Shown one piece after another: positions 10,403 to 20,227 of a DNA stretch of 64,000 nucleotides (the first letter of the stretch is position 1; each line of letters opens with the position of its first letter). This stretch comes from Paracoccus cavernae. GTDB taxonomy: Bacteria > Pseudomonadota > Alphaproteobacteria > Rhodobacterales > Rhodobacteraceae. Location: NCBI GenBank assembly GCA_030410095.1, contig JAUFRC010000001.1, positions 2,616,501 through 2,680,500 on the forward strand. The letters are read 5' to 3'. The notes under the pieces are model-generated. The model made no database searches. It saw only the letters and a program-made list of their open reading frames with translations, and was not told where the DNA came from. Both the position numbers and the translations under genes were made by a program.

Positions 10403-11313
10403 CACGAGAAGATCAGCGAAGACATCCGTCGACGTCCCTTTTGCGCCAGCGGATCGGTCGGCTTCAGCGCGTCGAAAATCGTGATCAGCTGCGCTTTCGC
10501 CGCACCTTCGTTCCATTCCCGGTCGATGCGGAAGGATTCCAGCAGCTGGTTGATCGCCTCTTCGACATCGCCCGCCGCATGGAGCGCGGTGGCGTAATCG
10601 AGACGGGCCTGATGGTCCTTGGCGTCGGCTTCGACCGCAGCACGCAGCTCGTCGAGCGGGCCTGCCTCGGCGGCCTGCTGCGCGAGCTGAAGCTGGGCGC
10701 GCGCGGCCTCGACCGGCGCGGCCGAGGCGGCAGCGGCGGGAACACGGGCCAAAGCATCGGCGGCATCGTCCAGTTTGCCTGCAGCCAGATGCGAACGGAT
10801 CAACCCGCCCCAAGCCTGCGGGTTCTCGGCCTCTTCGCCGATGATGGCGTTGAAGGTTTCGGCGGCATCCTCGAACGCGCCTTCGTCAAGCATGGCCTCG
10901 GCCGCTTCGAGCGCCGCGCCAAGCCCGCCGTCATCGCCGCCAAGCTCGACCAGCTTGTCGACGAATTGCTTGATCTGGCTGGGTGGGATCGCGCCCTGGA
11001 AGGCGTCGACGGGCTGGCCCTGAAAGAAGGCAAAAACCGTCGGGATCGACTGGACGCGCAACTGGCCCGCGATCATCTGGTTTTCGTCGACGTTGATTTT
11101 GGCCATGGCGACGCGGCCCTTGGCCTTGGCGACCTCGGCTTCAAGCTGGGGGCCGAGCGTTTTGCACGGGCCGCACCACGGCGCCCAGAAATCGACGATC
11201 ACCGGACGTTCCATCGATTGCTCGACCACATCCTGCATGAAGGTCGCCTCGGAGACGTCCTTGATGAAATCGGTCGGCTGGGGCTGTTGGTCCGCAGAAT
11301 CCGTAAGCAGCAT
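10402..11313 (-). CDS. cnoX: Thioredoxin-TPR co-chaperone CnoX/YbbN
   Basis: About 303 residues. An N-terminal thioredoxin fold with WCGPC (residues near 47-51) is followed by a TPR-like region and the typical C-terminal sequence KGRRRMSSLIFS. CnoX proteins hold unfolding substrates, protect cysteines from over-oxidation and hand clients to GroEL/DnaK. Both active-site cysteines are present, so redox activity is expected. The start at 11313 (MLLTDSADQQP) is preferred over longer starts because homology begins close to there. First gene of the cnoX-LON-Trm112 operon. The frame is intact. Confidence 0.88.
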   Translation of the reverse strand: MLLTDSADQQPQPTDFIKDVSEATFMQDVVEQSMERPVIVDFWAPWCGPCKTLGPQLEAEVAKAKGRVAMAKINVDENQMIAGQLRVQSIPTVFAFFQGQPVDAFQGAIPPSQIKQFVDKLVELGGDDGGLGAALEAAEAMLDEGAFEDAAETFNAIIGEEAENPQAWGGLIRSHLAAGKLDDAADALARVPAAAASAAPVEAARAQLQLAQQAAEAGPLDELRAAVEADAKDHQARLDYATALHAAGDVEEAINQLLESFRIDREWNEGAAKAQLITIFDALKPTDPLAQKGRRRMSSLIFS

Positions 11314-11557
11314 CGTGATTAATCCCGTCGATCTAATTTGCGCATCCCGCGCAAGACCCGCCTCGCGGCAGGCCGAGTTGAAACCTGTTGATCCGAATAT
11401 AAGGTCGCGGGACCCGCCGCGCCAAGGGGCGCGGCCAGCCATTGCCGCCTTGGCTATCCCCTTTGGCGGGAATGGCTTGGACAAGGCTAGGCCCTAGGTC
11501 GCGCCCGCGCAGGTCGGGCCGCGAAGGGCCGGACCGAAGGCCCCATCCGCGCGCGGC

Positions 11558-12342
11558 TTACAGATCGAAGCTGGCGAAGACCGGAACGTGGTCGCTCGGC
11601 TGTTCCCAGCCGCGCACCGGACGCAGGATCTTGCTGCCGTGGGCCGCGTTCGCGATATCGGGCGTGGCCCAGATATGGTCGAGCCGACGTCCCTTGTCGG
11701 CCGCATCCCAATCGGGGGAGCGGTAGCTCCACCACGAAAACAGCCGGCCCTCGGGGATGTCGTTGCGCGTGACATCGACCCATTTGCCGGCATCCTGCGT
11801 CTGGGCGAGATGCTCGACCTCGACCGGAGTGTGGCTCACGATCTTGAGCAGCGCCTTGTGGTTCCAGACGTCATCCTCGCGCGGCGCGATGTTGAGATCG
11901 CCGACCATGATCGACTTCCGAGGGTTCTCGGCATGGAAAACGTCGCGCATCTCGGTCAGGAAATCGAGCTTCTGGCCGAATTTCACATTCTGCTCGCGGT
12001 CGGGAATATCGCCACCGGCGGGGACATAGAAATTGTGGATGGTGACGCCGTTTTCCAGCCGCGCCGCGACATGGCGCGCATGGCCGAGACCTGCGTAGTC
12101 GCGGTCACCCGCATCCTCGATCGGCAGGCGCGACAGGATCGCGACGCCGTTATAGCCCTTTGGCCGCGCGCGACCATGTGGGTGTAACCGAGCGCGTGAA
12201 AGGCCTCGAGCGGGATCTTGTCGACCGGACTTTTGCATTCCTGCAGGCACAGAACATCCGGAGCCTCCTCGCGCAGCAGCCGCGCGACCAGCGCCTCGCG
12301 CAGGCGGACCGAGTTGATGTTCCAGGTGGCAAGGGTGAACAT
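11558..12342 (-). CDS. xthA: Exodeoxyribonuclease III
   Basis: AP endonuclease/3' exonuclease of base-excision repair. About 261 residues with the family motifs WNINSVR, LCLQECK (metal-binding Glu), GYNGVAILSR, VGDLNIAP and the C-terminal PSDHVPVFA with the catalytic Asp-His. One A is missing in the run at about 12160 (plus strand TTT); restoring it joins ARGQK to GYNGVAI. Not in an obvious operon. Assignment is certain. Confidence 0.95.
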
Positions 12343-12438
12343 GGCGGCTCCTTTGGGATGGTGCCGAGACCCTATCCCCTGCCCGCCCCCTGTCGAGCAG
12401 CTCGCCCCTTGCGGCCTTGCGCTCCAATCCGCCGCGCC

Positions 12439-12467
12439 AAAAAAATGCCCCGACCGGAGTCGGGGCA
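12439..12467 (-). terminator. Rho-independent terminator, minus strand
   Basis: TGCCCCGAC-TCCG-GTCGGGGCA followed on the minus strand by seven T residues. It lies about 190 bases after the response regulator stop, leaving room for a transcript of its own between the two. Confidence 0.88.
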
Positions 12468-12545
12468 AGTCCAACAGGGAGGAGAGAAGTTCAGAAGAAA
12501 TAACTTGAACAGAACTTATGGCCACAAGATCGGGCCATATGGGCA
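12439..12545 (-). ncRNA. Candidate small RNA with anti-Shine-Dalgarno motif
   Basis: The gap 12343-12656 holds no gene. Read on the minus strand it contains a small hairpin (AAGTTC/GAACTT, 12487-12517), an unpaired CTTCTCTCCTCCC (12477-12489) and then the terminator at 12439-12467. CUCCUCC segments facing ribosome-binding sites are the hallmark of the Rhodobacteraceae CcsR/Cuckoo RNAs. It could equally be the 3' end of the response-regulator transcript. The boundaries are guesses. Confidence 0.3.
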
Positions 12546-12602
12546 ACAAGATGTTTACCACATCCCGTTTACATGCGCTCAACCCGCGACTGCCGCCCGT
12601 GG

Positions 12603-12637
12603 TTCCCGTGCGATCCGGAAAATGCACCGCACGGGAA
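12603..12637. repeat. Inverted repeat just after the response regulator
   Basis: TTCCCGTGCG and CGCACGGGAA, perfect 10-base arms with a 15-base loop, 20 bases beyond the regulator stop codon. No T-run follows on the minus strand, so it may stabilise or process the 3' end rather than terminate. Confidence 0.6.
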
Positions 12638-12656
12638 AAGGACGTTACGGCAGAGT

Positions 12657-13343
12657 TTACGCCACGAGGCGGTAGCCGCCGCTTTCCGTCACCAGAAGCC
12701 GCGCATTCGAGGGATCGGGCTCGATCTTCTGGCGCAGGCGATAAATATGGGTCTCGAGCGTATGGGTCGTGACCCCCGCATTATAGCCCCAGACCTCGTG
12801 CAGCAGCACATCGCGCGGCACTACCCCGTCCGAGGCGCGGTAAAGGAACTTCAGGATGTTGGTTTCCTTTTCGGTCAGACGGATCTTGCGGTCCTTCTGG
12901 TCGATCAACATCTTCATCGAAGGCTTGAACGTATAGGGCCCAAGCTGGAAAATCGCGTCTTCGGACTGCTCGTGAGTGCGCAGCTGCGCGCGCAGACGGG
13001 CCAGAAGCACCGGGAATTTGAACGGCTTGGTGATGTAGTCATTGGCACCCGAATCCAGACCCAGAATGGTATCCGCGTCGGAATCGTGGCCGGTCAGCAT
13101 GACGATCGGGCATTTCACGCCCTGTTTGCGCAGGCGCTTGGCCAGCTCGCGACCGTCGGTATCGGGCAGGCCGACATCGAGAACGATCAGGTCGAAAATG
13201 CCCGCTTTGGTCTTTTCGACCGCCTCGGCACCGGTGCCCGCTTCGAAAACGTCGAAATCTTCGGTCGCGACAAGCTGCTCGGCCAATGCTTCGCGCAGGT
13301 CGTCCTCGTCATCGACAAGAAGGATCTTTTTCAGTCCAGCCAT
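12657..13343 (-). CDS. OmpR-family response regulator
   Basis: 228 residues: a receiver domain (acidic pocket VDDEDD, phospho-acceptor Asp in LIVLDVGLPD, Lys in TKPF) and a C-terminal winged helix (DVLLHEVWGYNAGVTTHTLETHIYRLRQKIE). It binds DNA as a phosphorylated dimer. It differs from CtrA and ChvI, and no kinase gene is adjacent, so the partner is unknown. Divergent from ribA across 132 bases. GGAGGCAA precedes the start. The frame is intact. Confidence 0.9.
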   Translation of the reverse strand: MAGLKKILLVDDEDDLREALAEQLVATEDFDVFEAGTGAEAVEKTKAGIFDLIVLDVGLPDTDGRELAKRLRKQGVKCPIVMLTGHDSDADTILGLDSGANDYITKPFKFPVLLARLRAQLRTHEQSEDAIFQLGPYTFKPSMKMLIDQKDRKIRLTEKETNILKFLYRASDGVVPRDVLLHEVWGYNAGVTTHTLETHIYRLRQKIEPDPSNARLLVTESGGYRLVA

Positions 13344-13475
13344 ACTTGCCTCCTTTGGCGTGTTAGGGAAACCTGTGAGTTGAACGGCCCGACGTCCAGC
13401 TACTTGCGCGTTTCCTCACACGGAGTTGTCGGATTTGGCCCTAATGTTTCAAATTGTTTCACTTTCGCGAGCGTC

Positions 13476-14537
13476 ATGAGCCTCATCCCCACCCTTGCCG
13501 AGACCGTTTCCCGCGCCCGCACCGATCTGCGGATGGGGCTTCCGGTCGTGGTCGGCGACTATCTCGCGGCTGCGGTCGAGACGCTTTCCGCGCCCAGACT
13601 GGCCGAAATGCGCGCCTTGGGGCCCGCGGCCTTGGCCGTGACGGACTGGCGGGCCGCGACGCTGAAGGCGCGGGTCTATGACGGCGATCTGGCGCGGATC
13701 GCACTGCCCGCCGAGGCCGATCTGGCTTGGCTGCGTGCGATTGCCGATCCGGCCGGCGACCTGATGACGCCGCTCAAGGGGCCGCTGCAATCCTTACGCG
13801 GCGGCGACAGCGAGCCGCATCGCGCGGCAATCGCGCTGGCGAAATCGGCGCAATTGCTGCCGGCGGTGCTGATGGTCGCGATTTCCGCGCCACACGCCGG
13901 GCTTACCGCCCTGCCCGCCGCCGCGACGCTGGCCCAGCTCACGACCGAGGTCCATCTTGCGCCCGTGGCCGCCGCCCGCCTGCCTTTGGCTGCGGCGCAG
14001 AATTCCAAACTGCATATCTTTCGCCCCGACAATGGCGAGATCGAGCATTACGCCGTCGAGATCGGCGACCCGCCGCGCGACCAGCCGGTTTTGGCGCGCC
14101 TCCATTCGGCCTGCTATACCGGCGATGTGCTGGGCAGCCTCAAATGCGATTGCGGCCCTCAGCTTCATGCGGCGCTTGACGCGATGGGGCAGAATGGCGC
14201 GGGCGTGCTGCTTTACCTCAATCAGGAGGGTCGCGGCATCGGGCTGGCGAACAAGATGCGCGCTTATTCGCTGCAAAATCAGGGTTTCGACACGGTGGAC
14301 GCCAATCACCGCCTTGGCTTCGAGGATGACGAGCGCGACTTCCGCATCGGCGCCGAGATCCTGCGGCGGCTCGGTTTCTCGACGGTGCGGCTGATGACCA
14401 ACAATCCGCGCAAGGTCACGACGCTGGAAAGCCACGGCATCACCGTCGCCGAGCGCGTGCCGCTGGTCACGCCGACCAACCGCTTCAACGAGCATTATTT
14501 GGCGATCAAAGCCGACAAATCGGGGCATTTGCTGTGA
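13476..14537 (+). CDS. ribA: GTP cyclohydrolase II
   Basis: First committed step of riboflavin synthesis: opens GTP to a diaminopyrimidine. 353 residues: an N-terminal extension of about 160 residues of degenerate or unknown fold, then the catalytic domain with the zinc cysteines in HSACYTGDVLGSLKCDCGPQ and the active-site stretch YLNQEGRGIGL. The start at 13476 is the first ATG after a GCGAG stretch and gives the usual length. The ATG of the L,D-transpeptidase gene overlaps its stop (14534), so the two are probably cotranscribed. No FMN riboswitch is evident upstream. The frame is intact. Confidence 0.93.
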   Translation: MSLIPTLAETVSRARTDLRMGLPVVVGDYLAAAVETLSAPRLAEMRALGPAALAVTDWRAATLKARVYDGDLARIALPAEADLAWLRAIADPAGDLMTPLKGPLQSLRGGDSEPHRAAIALAKSAQLLPAVLMVAISAPHAGLTALPAAATLAQLTTEVHLAPVAAARLPLAAAQNSKLHIFRPDNGEIEHYAVEIGDPPRDQPVLARLHSACYTGDVLGSLKCDCGPQLHAALDAMGQNGAGVLLYLNQEGRGIGLANKMRAYSLQNQGFDTVDANHRLGFEDDERDFRIGAEILRRLGFSTVRLMTNNPRKVTTLESHGITVAERVPLVTPTNRFNEHYLAIKADKSGHLL

Positions 14538-15078
14538 AGGCGGGTGATCTTTTGCTGACCCCGCGCGGGCTTTTCTTCGACGGCCGCATTTTGCCCTGTA
14601 GCGTCGGCCGAGGCGGCGTGCGCCGGGACAAGCGCGAAGGCGATGGCGCGACGCCGGTCGGACATCACCGCATCGTCGGCCTGCTCTATCGCCCCGACCG
14701 CGTGACCCGCCCTGCCCCTTGGGCGGCGCCGATCCTGCCGGGCGACCTGTGGTCGGACGCTTCGGGCGAGCCCGATTACAACCATCACATCCGCGCGCCT
14801 TATGCCCATAGCCATGAAAACCTGCGTCGCGCCGATCCGCTTTACGATCTGGTACTGCTCACGGATTGGAACTGGCCGGATGCAAAGGCCGGCATGGGCT
14901 CGGCGATTTTCCTGCATCAATGGCGCAGGCCGGGCGCGCCGACCGCGGGCTGTATCGCAATGTCGCGCGGCAACCTGCGCTGGCTTGCCGAGCGTTTGGC
15001 CCCGGCGCCAAGCTGATCGTGCCGCCGGACATGATGCGTTTCAGCGCAAGCCGCAGCGCGGTCGCGCATCAGGTATAG
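14534..15078 (+). CDS. L,D-transpeptidase (YkuD) family protein
   Basis: About 181 residues of the YkuD fold, which forms or edits 3-3 peptidoglycan cross-links or attaches proteins. The active site reads [19 protein letters not shown]: His and the catalytic Cys are present, with Thr-Ala-Gly-Cys replacing the more common S-x-G-C. No signal peptide is visible. A G is missing at about 15005 (CCCCGG for CCCCGGG), after which the C-terminus reads [14 protein letters not shown]. It overlaps the stop of yggS on the other strand by 10 bases. Confidence 0.85.
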
Positions 15079-15721
15079 TCGCGCGCTCCGAAAATCGCCG
15101 AACCGACGCGGACATGGGTCGCACCATGGGCGATGGCGGTCTCGAAATCCGAGCTCATCCCCATCGACAGGCCCGAAAGCCCGTTGCGCGCGGCAATTTC
15201 CGCCAGATGCGCGAAATGCGGGGCGGGATCATGGTCGTCGGGGGAATGCACATCAGCCCTTCAAGCCGCAGGTCGAGCCCGCGGCAGGTCGCGATGAAAG
15301 CATCGGCATCTTCGGGCAGAATACCGGCCTTTTGTGGCTCGGATCCGGTGTTGACCTGAATGAAAAGCTGCGGCGAGGCCCCGCGCGCCTGAATTTGTCG
15401 CGCCAGTTTTTCGGCAAGCGACATCCGGTCGAGCGTATGGATCGCATCGAACAGCTCGAGCGCCTGTTTGAGTTTGTTGGTCTGTAGCGGGCCGATCATA
15501 TGAACCTCGGCATCGGGATAGGCCGCGCACCATTGCGGCCATTTTCCTGCCGCTTCCTGAACATAATTCTCGCCAAAGACACGCTGCCCCTGATCGAGCA
15601 CCGCCTTCACCCGCTCGAGCGGCTGAACCTTGCTGACCGCGATCAAGGTCACGCTGCCCGCTTCGCGGCCATAAGCACGCTCGGCCGCAGTGATGCGGCC
15701 TTTGATTTCTGTCAGTCCCAT
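15069..15721 (-). CDS. PLP homeostasis protein YggS/PROSC
   Basis: About 217 residues of the YggS family, which binds pyridoxal phosphate and buffers its supply; no catalytic activity is established. PLP-binding Lys is in LIAVSKVQP, followed by FGENYVQEA and [10 protein letters not shown]. One C is missing in the run at 15240-15244; restored sequence reads [14 protein letters not shown]. The C-terminal [21 protein letters not shown] is the conserved phosphate-binding end. Single gene, convergent with the L,D-transpeptidase. Confidence 0.93.
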
Positions 15722-15758
15722 ATCGGCAACCTTCCCACGGCAACCTTCCAAATGAAAG

Positions 15759-15779
15759 GAGCGGGCACAAGGCCCGCTC
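15759..15779 (-). terminator. Terminator of the porin gene
   Basis: Minus strand GAGCGGGC-CTTGT-GCCCGCTC, then a T-rich CTTTCATTT. It lies 24 bases after the porin stop and before yggS. Confidence 0.85.
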
Positions 15780-15802
15780 TTCAAGTCTCAATTCTGATCA
15801 GA

Positions 15803-16783
15803 TCAGAATTTGAACTTCACACCGAGGTCAGCAACGGTGTCATCAAGGTAGTCGCTGTCGATGATGCCGCCGGCGAGGGTAGCACCGCCACCCAGATCGT
15901 AGTCAGCGCCGATGCCGAACGAGTCGAATTTCTCGTCGCCAGCAACGTCGTACTTGAACTTGTCCTGGCGCCAGAAGCCCTTCACGAGCAGAGCGTCAGC
16001 CTGGTAAGCAGCGGCCAGACCAATGGTCGAGTCGAACTCTTCCGCATCAAGTTCACCGGTGAAGCGATCGCTGTATTTCGCGTAGATGCCTTTGACCGAG
16101 AACTGGTCGTAGGTCACTTCACCGCCGAGGACGATTTCGTCCGCATCGCCGTGCTTGCCGTAGCCGAGGCCGACGTTGTAGTTGCCAGCTTCGTATTTCG
16201 CTGCGAGCGAGTAAGCAACGTCATCCGACGACGCGTTCAGTTCGTCGTCAACGTTTGCACCCGGGCTGATCGAACCAAGATTGGTGTCCGAACCGTCCGT
16301 AGCCGACGCGAAGAAGGTGAAGCCTTCGATGCCGTACTCGTACAGGATGTTCGCGCCCTGATCGAGGTTCTCACCGTCACCCGTCAGGTACGAGATTTCT
16401 TCGATGTCACCAGCGAATGCACCTTCGGTGTAACCGATTTCGTACAGGTCGCCGATTGCAGCTTCCGATGCCGAAACAACGTCACCCATCGACAGTTTGC
16501 CGTAGGTGCCCGAGATCCAGACTTGGCCTGCAGTACCGCGGGCTGCCGAACGATACTCGTTCGCCGAGTAGTTTTCTTGGTCGACGCGGAAGCTACCGCC
16601 GAACGACAGGCCAGCATCCGACTCGCCGGTCATCGTGAACTTGACGCGTGCACGGCTCGAGAACTGAACGTCGTTACCGTCGTAAATCATACCCATACGG
16701 CCGTCGCCCGAGACAGCGACTTCAGCCGAAGCGAAGCCAGCCGACAGAACCAGGGCGCTGGTAGCGAAAAGAACCTTTTTCAT
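15803..16783 (-). CDS. Outer-membrane porin, Rhodobacter type
   Basis: 326 residues with a clear signal peptide (MKKVLFATSALVLSAGFASA) and mature start EVAVSGDGRMG. Alternating beta strands, many Gly/Asp/Tyr, no cysteine, and the C-terminal Phe in VKFKF required by the BAM machinery. It forms a general diffusion trimer in the outer membrane. AT-rich 5' leader of more than 200 bases with GAGGGA before the start; base composition and codon choice are those of a highly expressed gene. The frame is intact. Confidence 0.92.
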   Translation of the reverse strand: MKKVLFATSALVLSAGFASAEVAVSGDGRMGMIYDGNDVQFSSRARVKFTMTGESDAGLSFGGSFRVDQENYSANEYRSAARGTAGQVWISGTYGKLSMGDVVSASEAAIGDLYEIGYTEGAFAGDIEEISYLTGDGENLDQGANILYEYGIEGFTFFASATDGSDTNLGSISPGANVDDELNASSDDVAYSLAAKYEAGNYNVGLGYGKHGDADEIVLGGEVTYDQFSVKGIYAKYSDRFTGELDAEEFDSTIGLAAAYQADALLVKGFWRQDKFKYDVAGDEKFDSFGIGADYDLGGGATLAGGIIDSDYLDDTVADLGVKFKF

Positions 16784-17060
16784 GGTTTTCCCTCTTATCT
16801 CTCTCATGTGCCCCATCCAGTTATCCCGGCTTGGGGTATGGGTTGTATGTCGCTTGTCTCCCCCTGTTTGCAATGAAAACGGCGGAAGCAAAAATGTTTC
16901 CAAGATTTTGTGATGCACATGGGCCACAGTCCGTTGCATCGGGACAAAGCTGCCTTATAGGCGGATTTTCCTGTCTTTTGCAGGCGCACGCGGGTGATCC
17001 CTTGTCGCAATGACACAAATTGCGCTATGGCAAACGCAAGAACGTTCCGGGGACCTTCAC

Positions 17061-17580
17061 ATGATCACACGCAATGTACGCCTGTCCGCAACCTTGATCC
17101 TGGTCGCGGGTCTTGCCGCCTGCGGTGGAGGCGGCTCCGGTTCGGGCGGATCTGGCTCCGGCGGCATCGGTTCGGGCTCCGGCCAGGGCGGAGGCGGCCG
17201 GCAGGGAGCGACCCCGAAGGCACGCAGCGCCAGGAATCGACGCTTTGGGACCTGTTCTCGAATCGCCAGAACCCCAATAGCGCGGTGGCGGTGAACAAAT
17301 ACCTGTGGAACGCCAGCCTCGAAGTGCTGAACTTCCTGCCGATCCAGTCGGTCGACCCGTTCACCGGCGTCATCGTGACGGGCTACGGCACCCTCCGGGT
17401 GGCGGCCGCTCTTACCGCGCGACGATCATGGTTACCGATCCCGCGCTTGACGCGCGCTCGCTCAAAGTCTCGCTGCAAGGTTCGGGCGGCAGCGCCGTTG
17501 CTCCCGAAACCGTGCGTCAGGTCGAAGATGCGATCCTGACCCGTGCGCGCCAAATGCGCGTGCGCGACGGCAATCTTTAA
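17061..17580 (+). CDS. DUF3576 lipoprotein
   Basis: About 173 residues. N-terminus with hydrophobic segment and lipobox VAGLAACGGG, a glycine/serine-rich linker, then the DUF3576 core (STLWDLF, VNKYLWNASLEVLNFLP, DPFTGVIVTGYG) and C-terminus DALDAR-like DPALDARSLKVSLQG. Function unknown; the family sits beside leuS-lptE in Rhodobacterales, consistent with an outer-membrane role. Two one-base losses, in C-runs at 17211-17214 and 17389-17391; restored junctions read RQGATPEGTQ and GYGTPPGGGR. Gap of 115 bases to leuS. Confidence 0.85.
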
Positions 17581-17695
17581 TCCCGTTTAAAGAATTTTGT
17601 GCCTGAAGAGGTCCGGCATCCCCCAACGGGGACGCTGGACCTCTTGCTATGCCGCGTATAAACCCTGCGGGCACATCTGACGCCCGGAGGCTTTC

Positions 17696-20227
17696 ATGTC
17701 CTATGATCCCGCAAAAAGCGAAACGCGCTGGCAGGCTGCATGGGATGCCGCCGATTCCTTCCGCGCCATCCGCGACGAGCGGCCCAAATACTACGTCCTC
17801 GAGATGTTCCCCTATCCGTCGGGGCGCATCCATATGGGCCATGTGCGCAACTATACGATGGGCGATGTGGTTGCCCGCTACAAACGCGCGCAGGGTTTCA
17901 GCGTTCTGCATCCGATGGGCTGGGACGCCTTCGGCATGCCCGCGGAAAACGCCGCGATGGAGCAGGGCGGCCATCCCCGCACCTGGACCTACAACAATAT
18001 CGCCACGATGCGCGACCAGCTGAAGCCCTTGGGTCTGTCCATCGACTGGAGCCGCGAATTCGCGACCTGCGACGATGATTATGTCGGCCAGCAGCAGTCG
18101 ATGTTCCTCGATTTCCTCGAATCGGGGCTGATTTACCGCAAATCGGCCATGGTGAACTGGGATCCGGTCGATATGACGGTGCTCGCCAACGAGCAGGTTA
18201 TCGACGGCAAGGGTTGGCGTTCCAACGCGCCGGTCGAGCGCCGCGAGCTGACGCAATGGTTCTTCCGCATCTCGGATTACTCGGGCGAGTTGCTCGACGC
18301 TTTGGACAATCTCGACGGCTGGCCCGAAAAGGTCCGCCTGATGCAGCAAAACTGGATCGGGCGTTCGCGCGGGCTGCAGTTCCACTTCGATACCGTCAAT
18401 GCCCCCGCGGGTTTCGACCGGATCGAGGTCTATACCACCCGCCCCGACACGCTGATGGGTGCAAGCTTCGTTGCGATCTCGGCCGATCATCCGCTGGCGA
18501 AATCGCTGGAATCCGACCCGAAAGTCGCGGCCTTCACCGCCGAGGCCCGCAAGATCGGCACCTCGGAAGAGGAACTCGAGAAGGCCGAGAAGGTCGGCTA
18601 CGACACCGGCATCCGCGTGCGTCACCCGCTCAACCCCGAATGGGAGCTGCCGGTCTGGATCGCGAATTTCGTGCTGATGGATTACGGCACCGGCGCGATC
18701 TTCGGCTCTCCGGCCCATGACGAGCGTGACCACGAATTTGCCACGAAATACGGCCTGCCGATCCGCGCGACCTTCGGCGAGAAGGGCATGGATCAGGCCC
18801 AAGCCGATGCTTTCGTCGCCAAAGCGCCCTTCGTTCCCGCGAAAACCGAAGTCGTGACCTATGTCCGCGGCTTCTCGGGCGAGGGCGACCAGACCGGCGA
18901 GGCCGCGGTTGCCGCCGCCATCGCCCATGCCGAAGCGGCAAGCTATGGCGAAGGCGTCACGAAATACCGCCTGCGCGACTGGGGCATCTCGCGCCAGCGC
19001 TATTGGGGCTGCCCGATTCCGGTCGTTCATTGCGACAGCTGCGGCACCGTTCCCGAGAAGAAAGAGAATCTGCCGATTCTGCTGCCGATGGATGTCACCT
19101 TCGACATTCCGGGCAACCCTCTCGACCGTCACCCGACCTGGCGCAACACTGCCTGCCCCAATTGCGGCAAACCGGCACGCCGCGAGACCGATACGATGGA
19201 TACGTTCGTCGATCGTCGTGGTATTACGCGCGCTTCACCGCGCCCCATGCGCCGACCCCGACCCTGCGCGAGGATGCCGATTACTGGATGAACGTCGATC
19301 AATATATCGGCGGCATCGAGCACGCGATTCTCCACCTGCTCTATTCGCGCTTCTTCGCCCGCGCGATGGTCAAGACCGGCCACCTGCCCGAAGCCGCGAA
19401 AGAGCCCTTCGACGCTCTGTTCACGCAAGGCATGGTCACGCACGAGATCTACCTGACCCGCGACGAGCGCGGCCGTCCGGTCTATCACCTGCCCGAAGAC
19501 ATTACCGACGGCAAACTGGCCGACGGCACGCCGGTCGAGATCATCCCCTCGGCCAAAATGTCGAAATCCAAGAAAAACGTGGTCGATCCGGTCAATATCG
19601 TCTCGAGCTTCGGGGCCGATACCGCGCGTTGGTTCATGCTGTCGGACAGCCCGCCCGAGCGTGACGTGGAATGGACGGCCTCGGGGGCGGAAGCTTCGCA
19701 CCGCTTCCTGTCGCGCCTGTGGCGTCTGGCCGACCAGATCCGGAAGGTACCGAAGATCTCGACCTGACGCGCGCAACCCATCGCGCGATCGACGAGATCA
19801 CCCGCTCGATCGATAGCTTCGCCTTCAACAAGGCCGTGGCCAAAATCTACGAGCTTGCCAACGTTTTCGGCAAATCCTCGGGCGGGGGCGATCGCGCCGT
19901 GCCGCTTTGCGGATGTTTGCCCAGCTGATGGCGCCGATGGTGCCGCATCTGGCCGAAGAAATCTGGTCGAAAGCCGGTGGCGAAGGCATGGCGGTCGATG
20001 CCCCCTGGCCGAAAGCCGATCCGGCGATGCTGGTCGACGATACCGTCACCCTGCCCATCCAGATCAACGGCAAGCGCCGCGCCGAGATCGCTGTTTCCAA
20101 GGATATGTCCAAGGAAGAGATCGAGGCCCTTGTTCTGGCCGATGAATCCGTGCAGCGTTTCCTGGAAGGATCGGCGATCAAAAAGCTGATCGTGGTTCCG
20201 GGGCGTATCGTCAATGTCGTCATCTAG
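17696..20227 (+). CDS. leuS: Leucyl-tRNA synthetase
   Basis: Charges tRNA-Leu; essential. About 844 residues: HIGH-type motif [13 protein letters not shown]1 editing domain, zinc motif [26 protein letters not shown] motif [10 protein letters not shown] and the anticodon-binding C-terminus. The frame breaks three times (19211, 19737, 19890). Each time the sequence reads GATC and one added base between GA and TC repairs the protein, the first restoring the invariant [13 protein letters not shown]. The stop overlaps the start of lptE by 14 bases. The gene is surely functional in the organism. Confidence 0.97.

Noticed and set aside
13455..13465. TGTTTCAC before ribA as a parS site
   Set aside because: Only one half-site is present; the other half (TTTCGC) does not match.
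13344..13475. FMN riboswitch before ribA
   Set aside because: None of the RFN element's conserved stretches is visible and the gap is too short.
17105..17210. Glycine-rich GGC/GGT repeat in the DUF3576 gene as a tandem repeat element
   Set aside because: It is a normal lipoprotein linker without exact repeat units.
17696..20227. leuS as a pseudogene
   Set aside because: All motifs are perfect and each break is a single base at GATC; leuS is essential and no second copy is seen, so sequencing error is far likelier.
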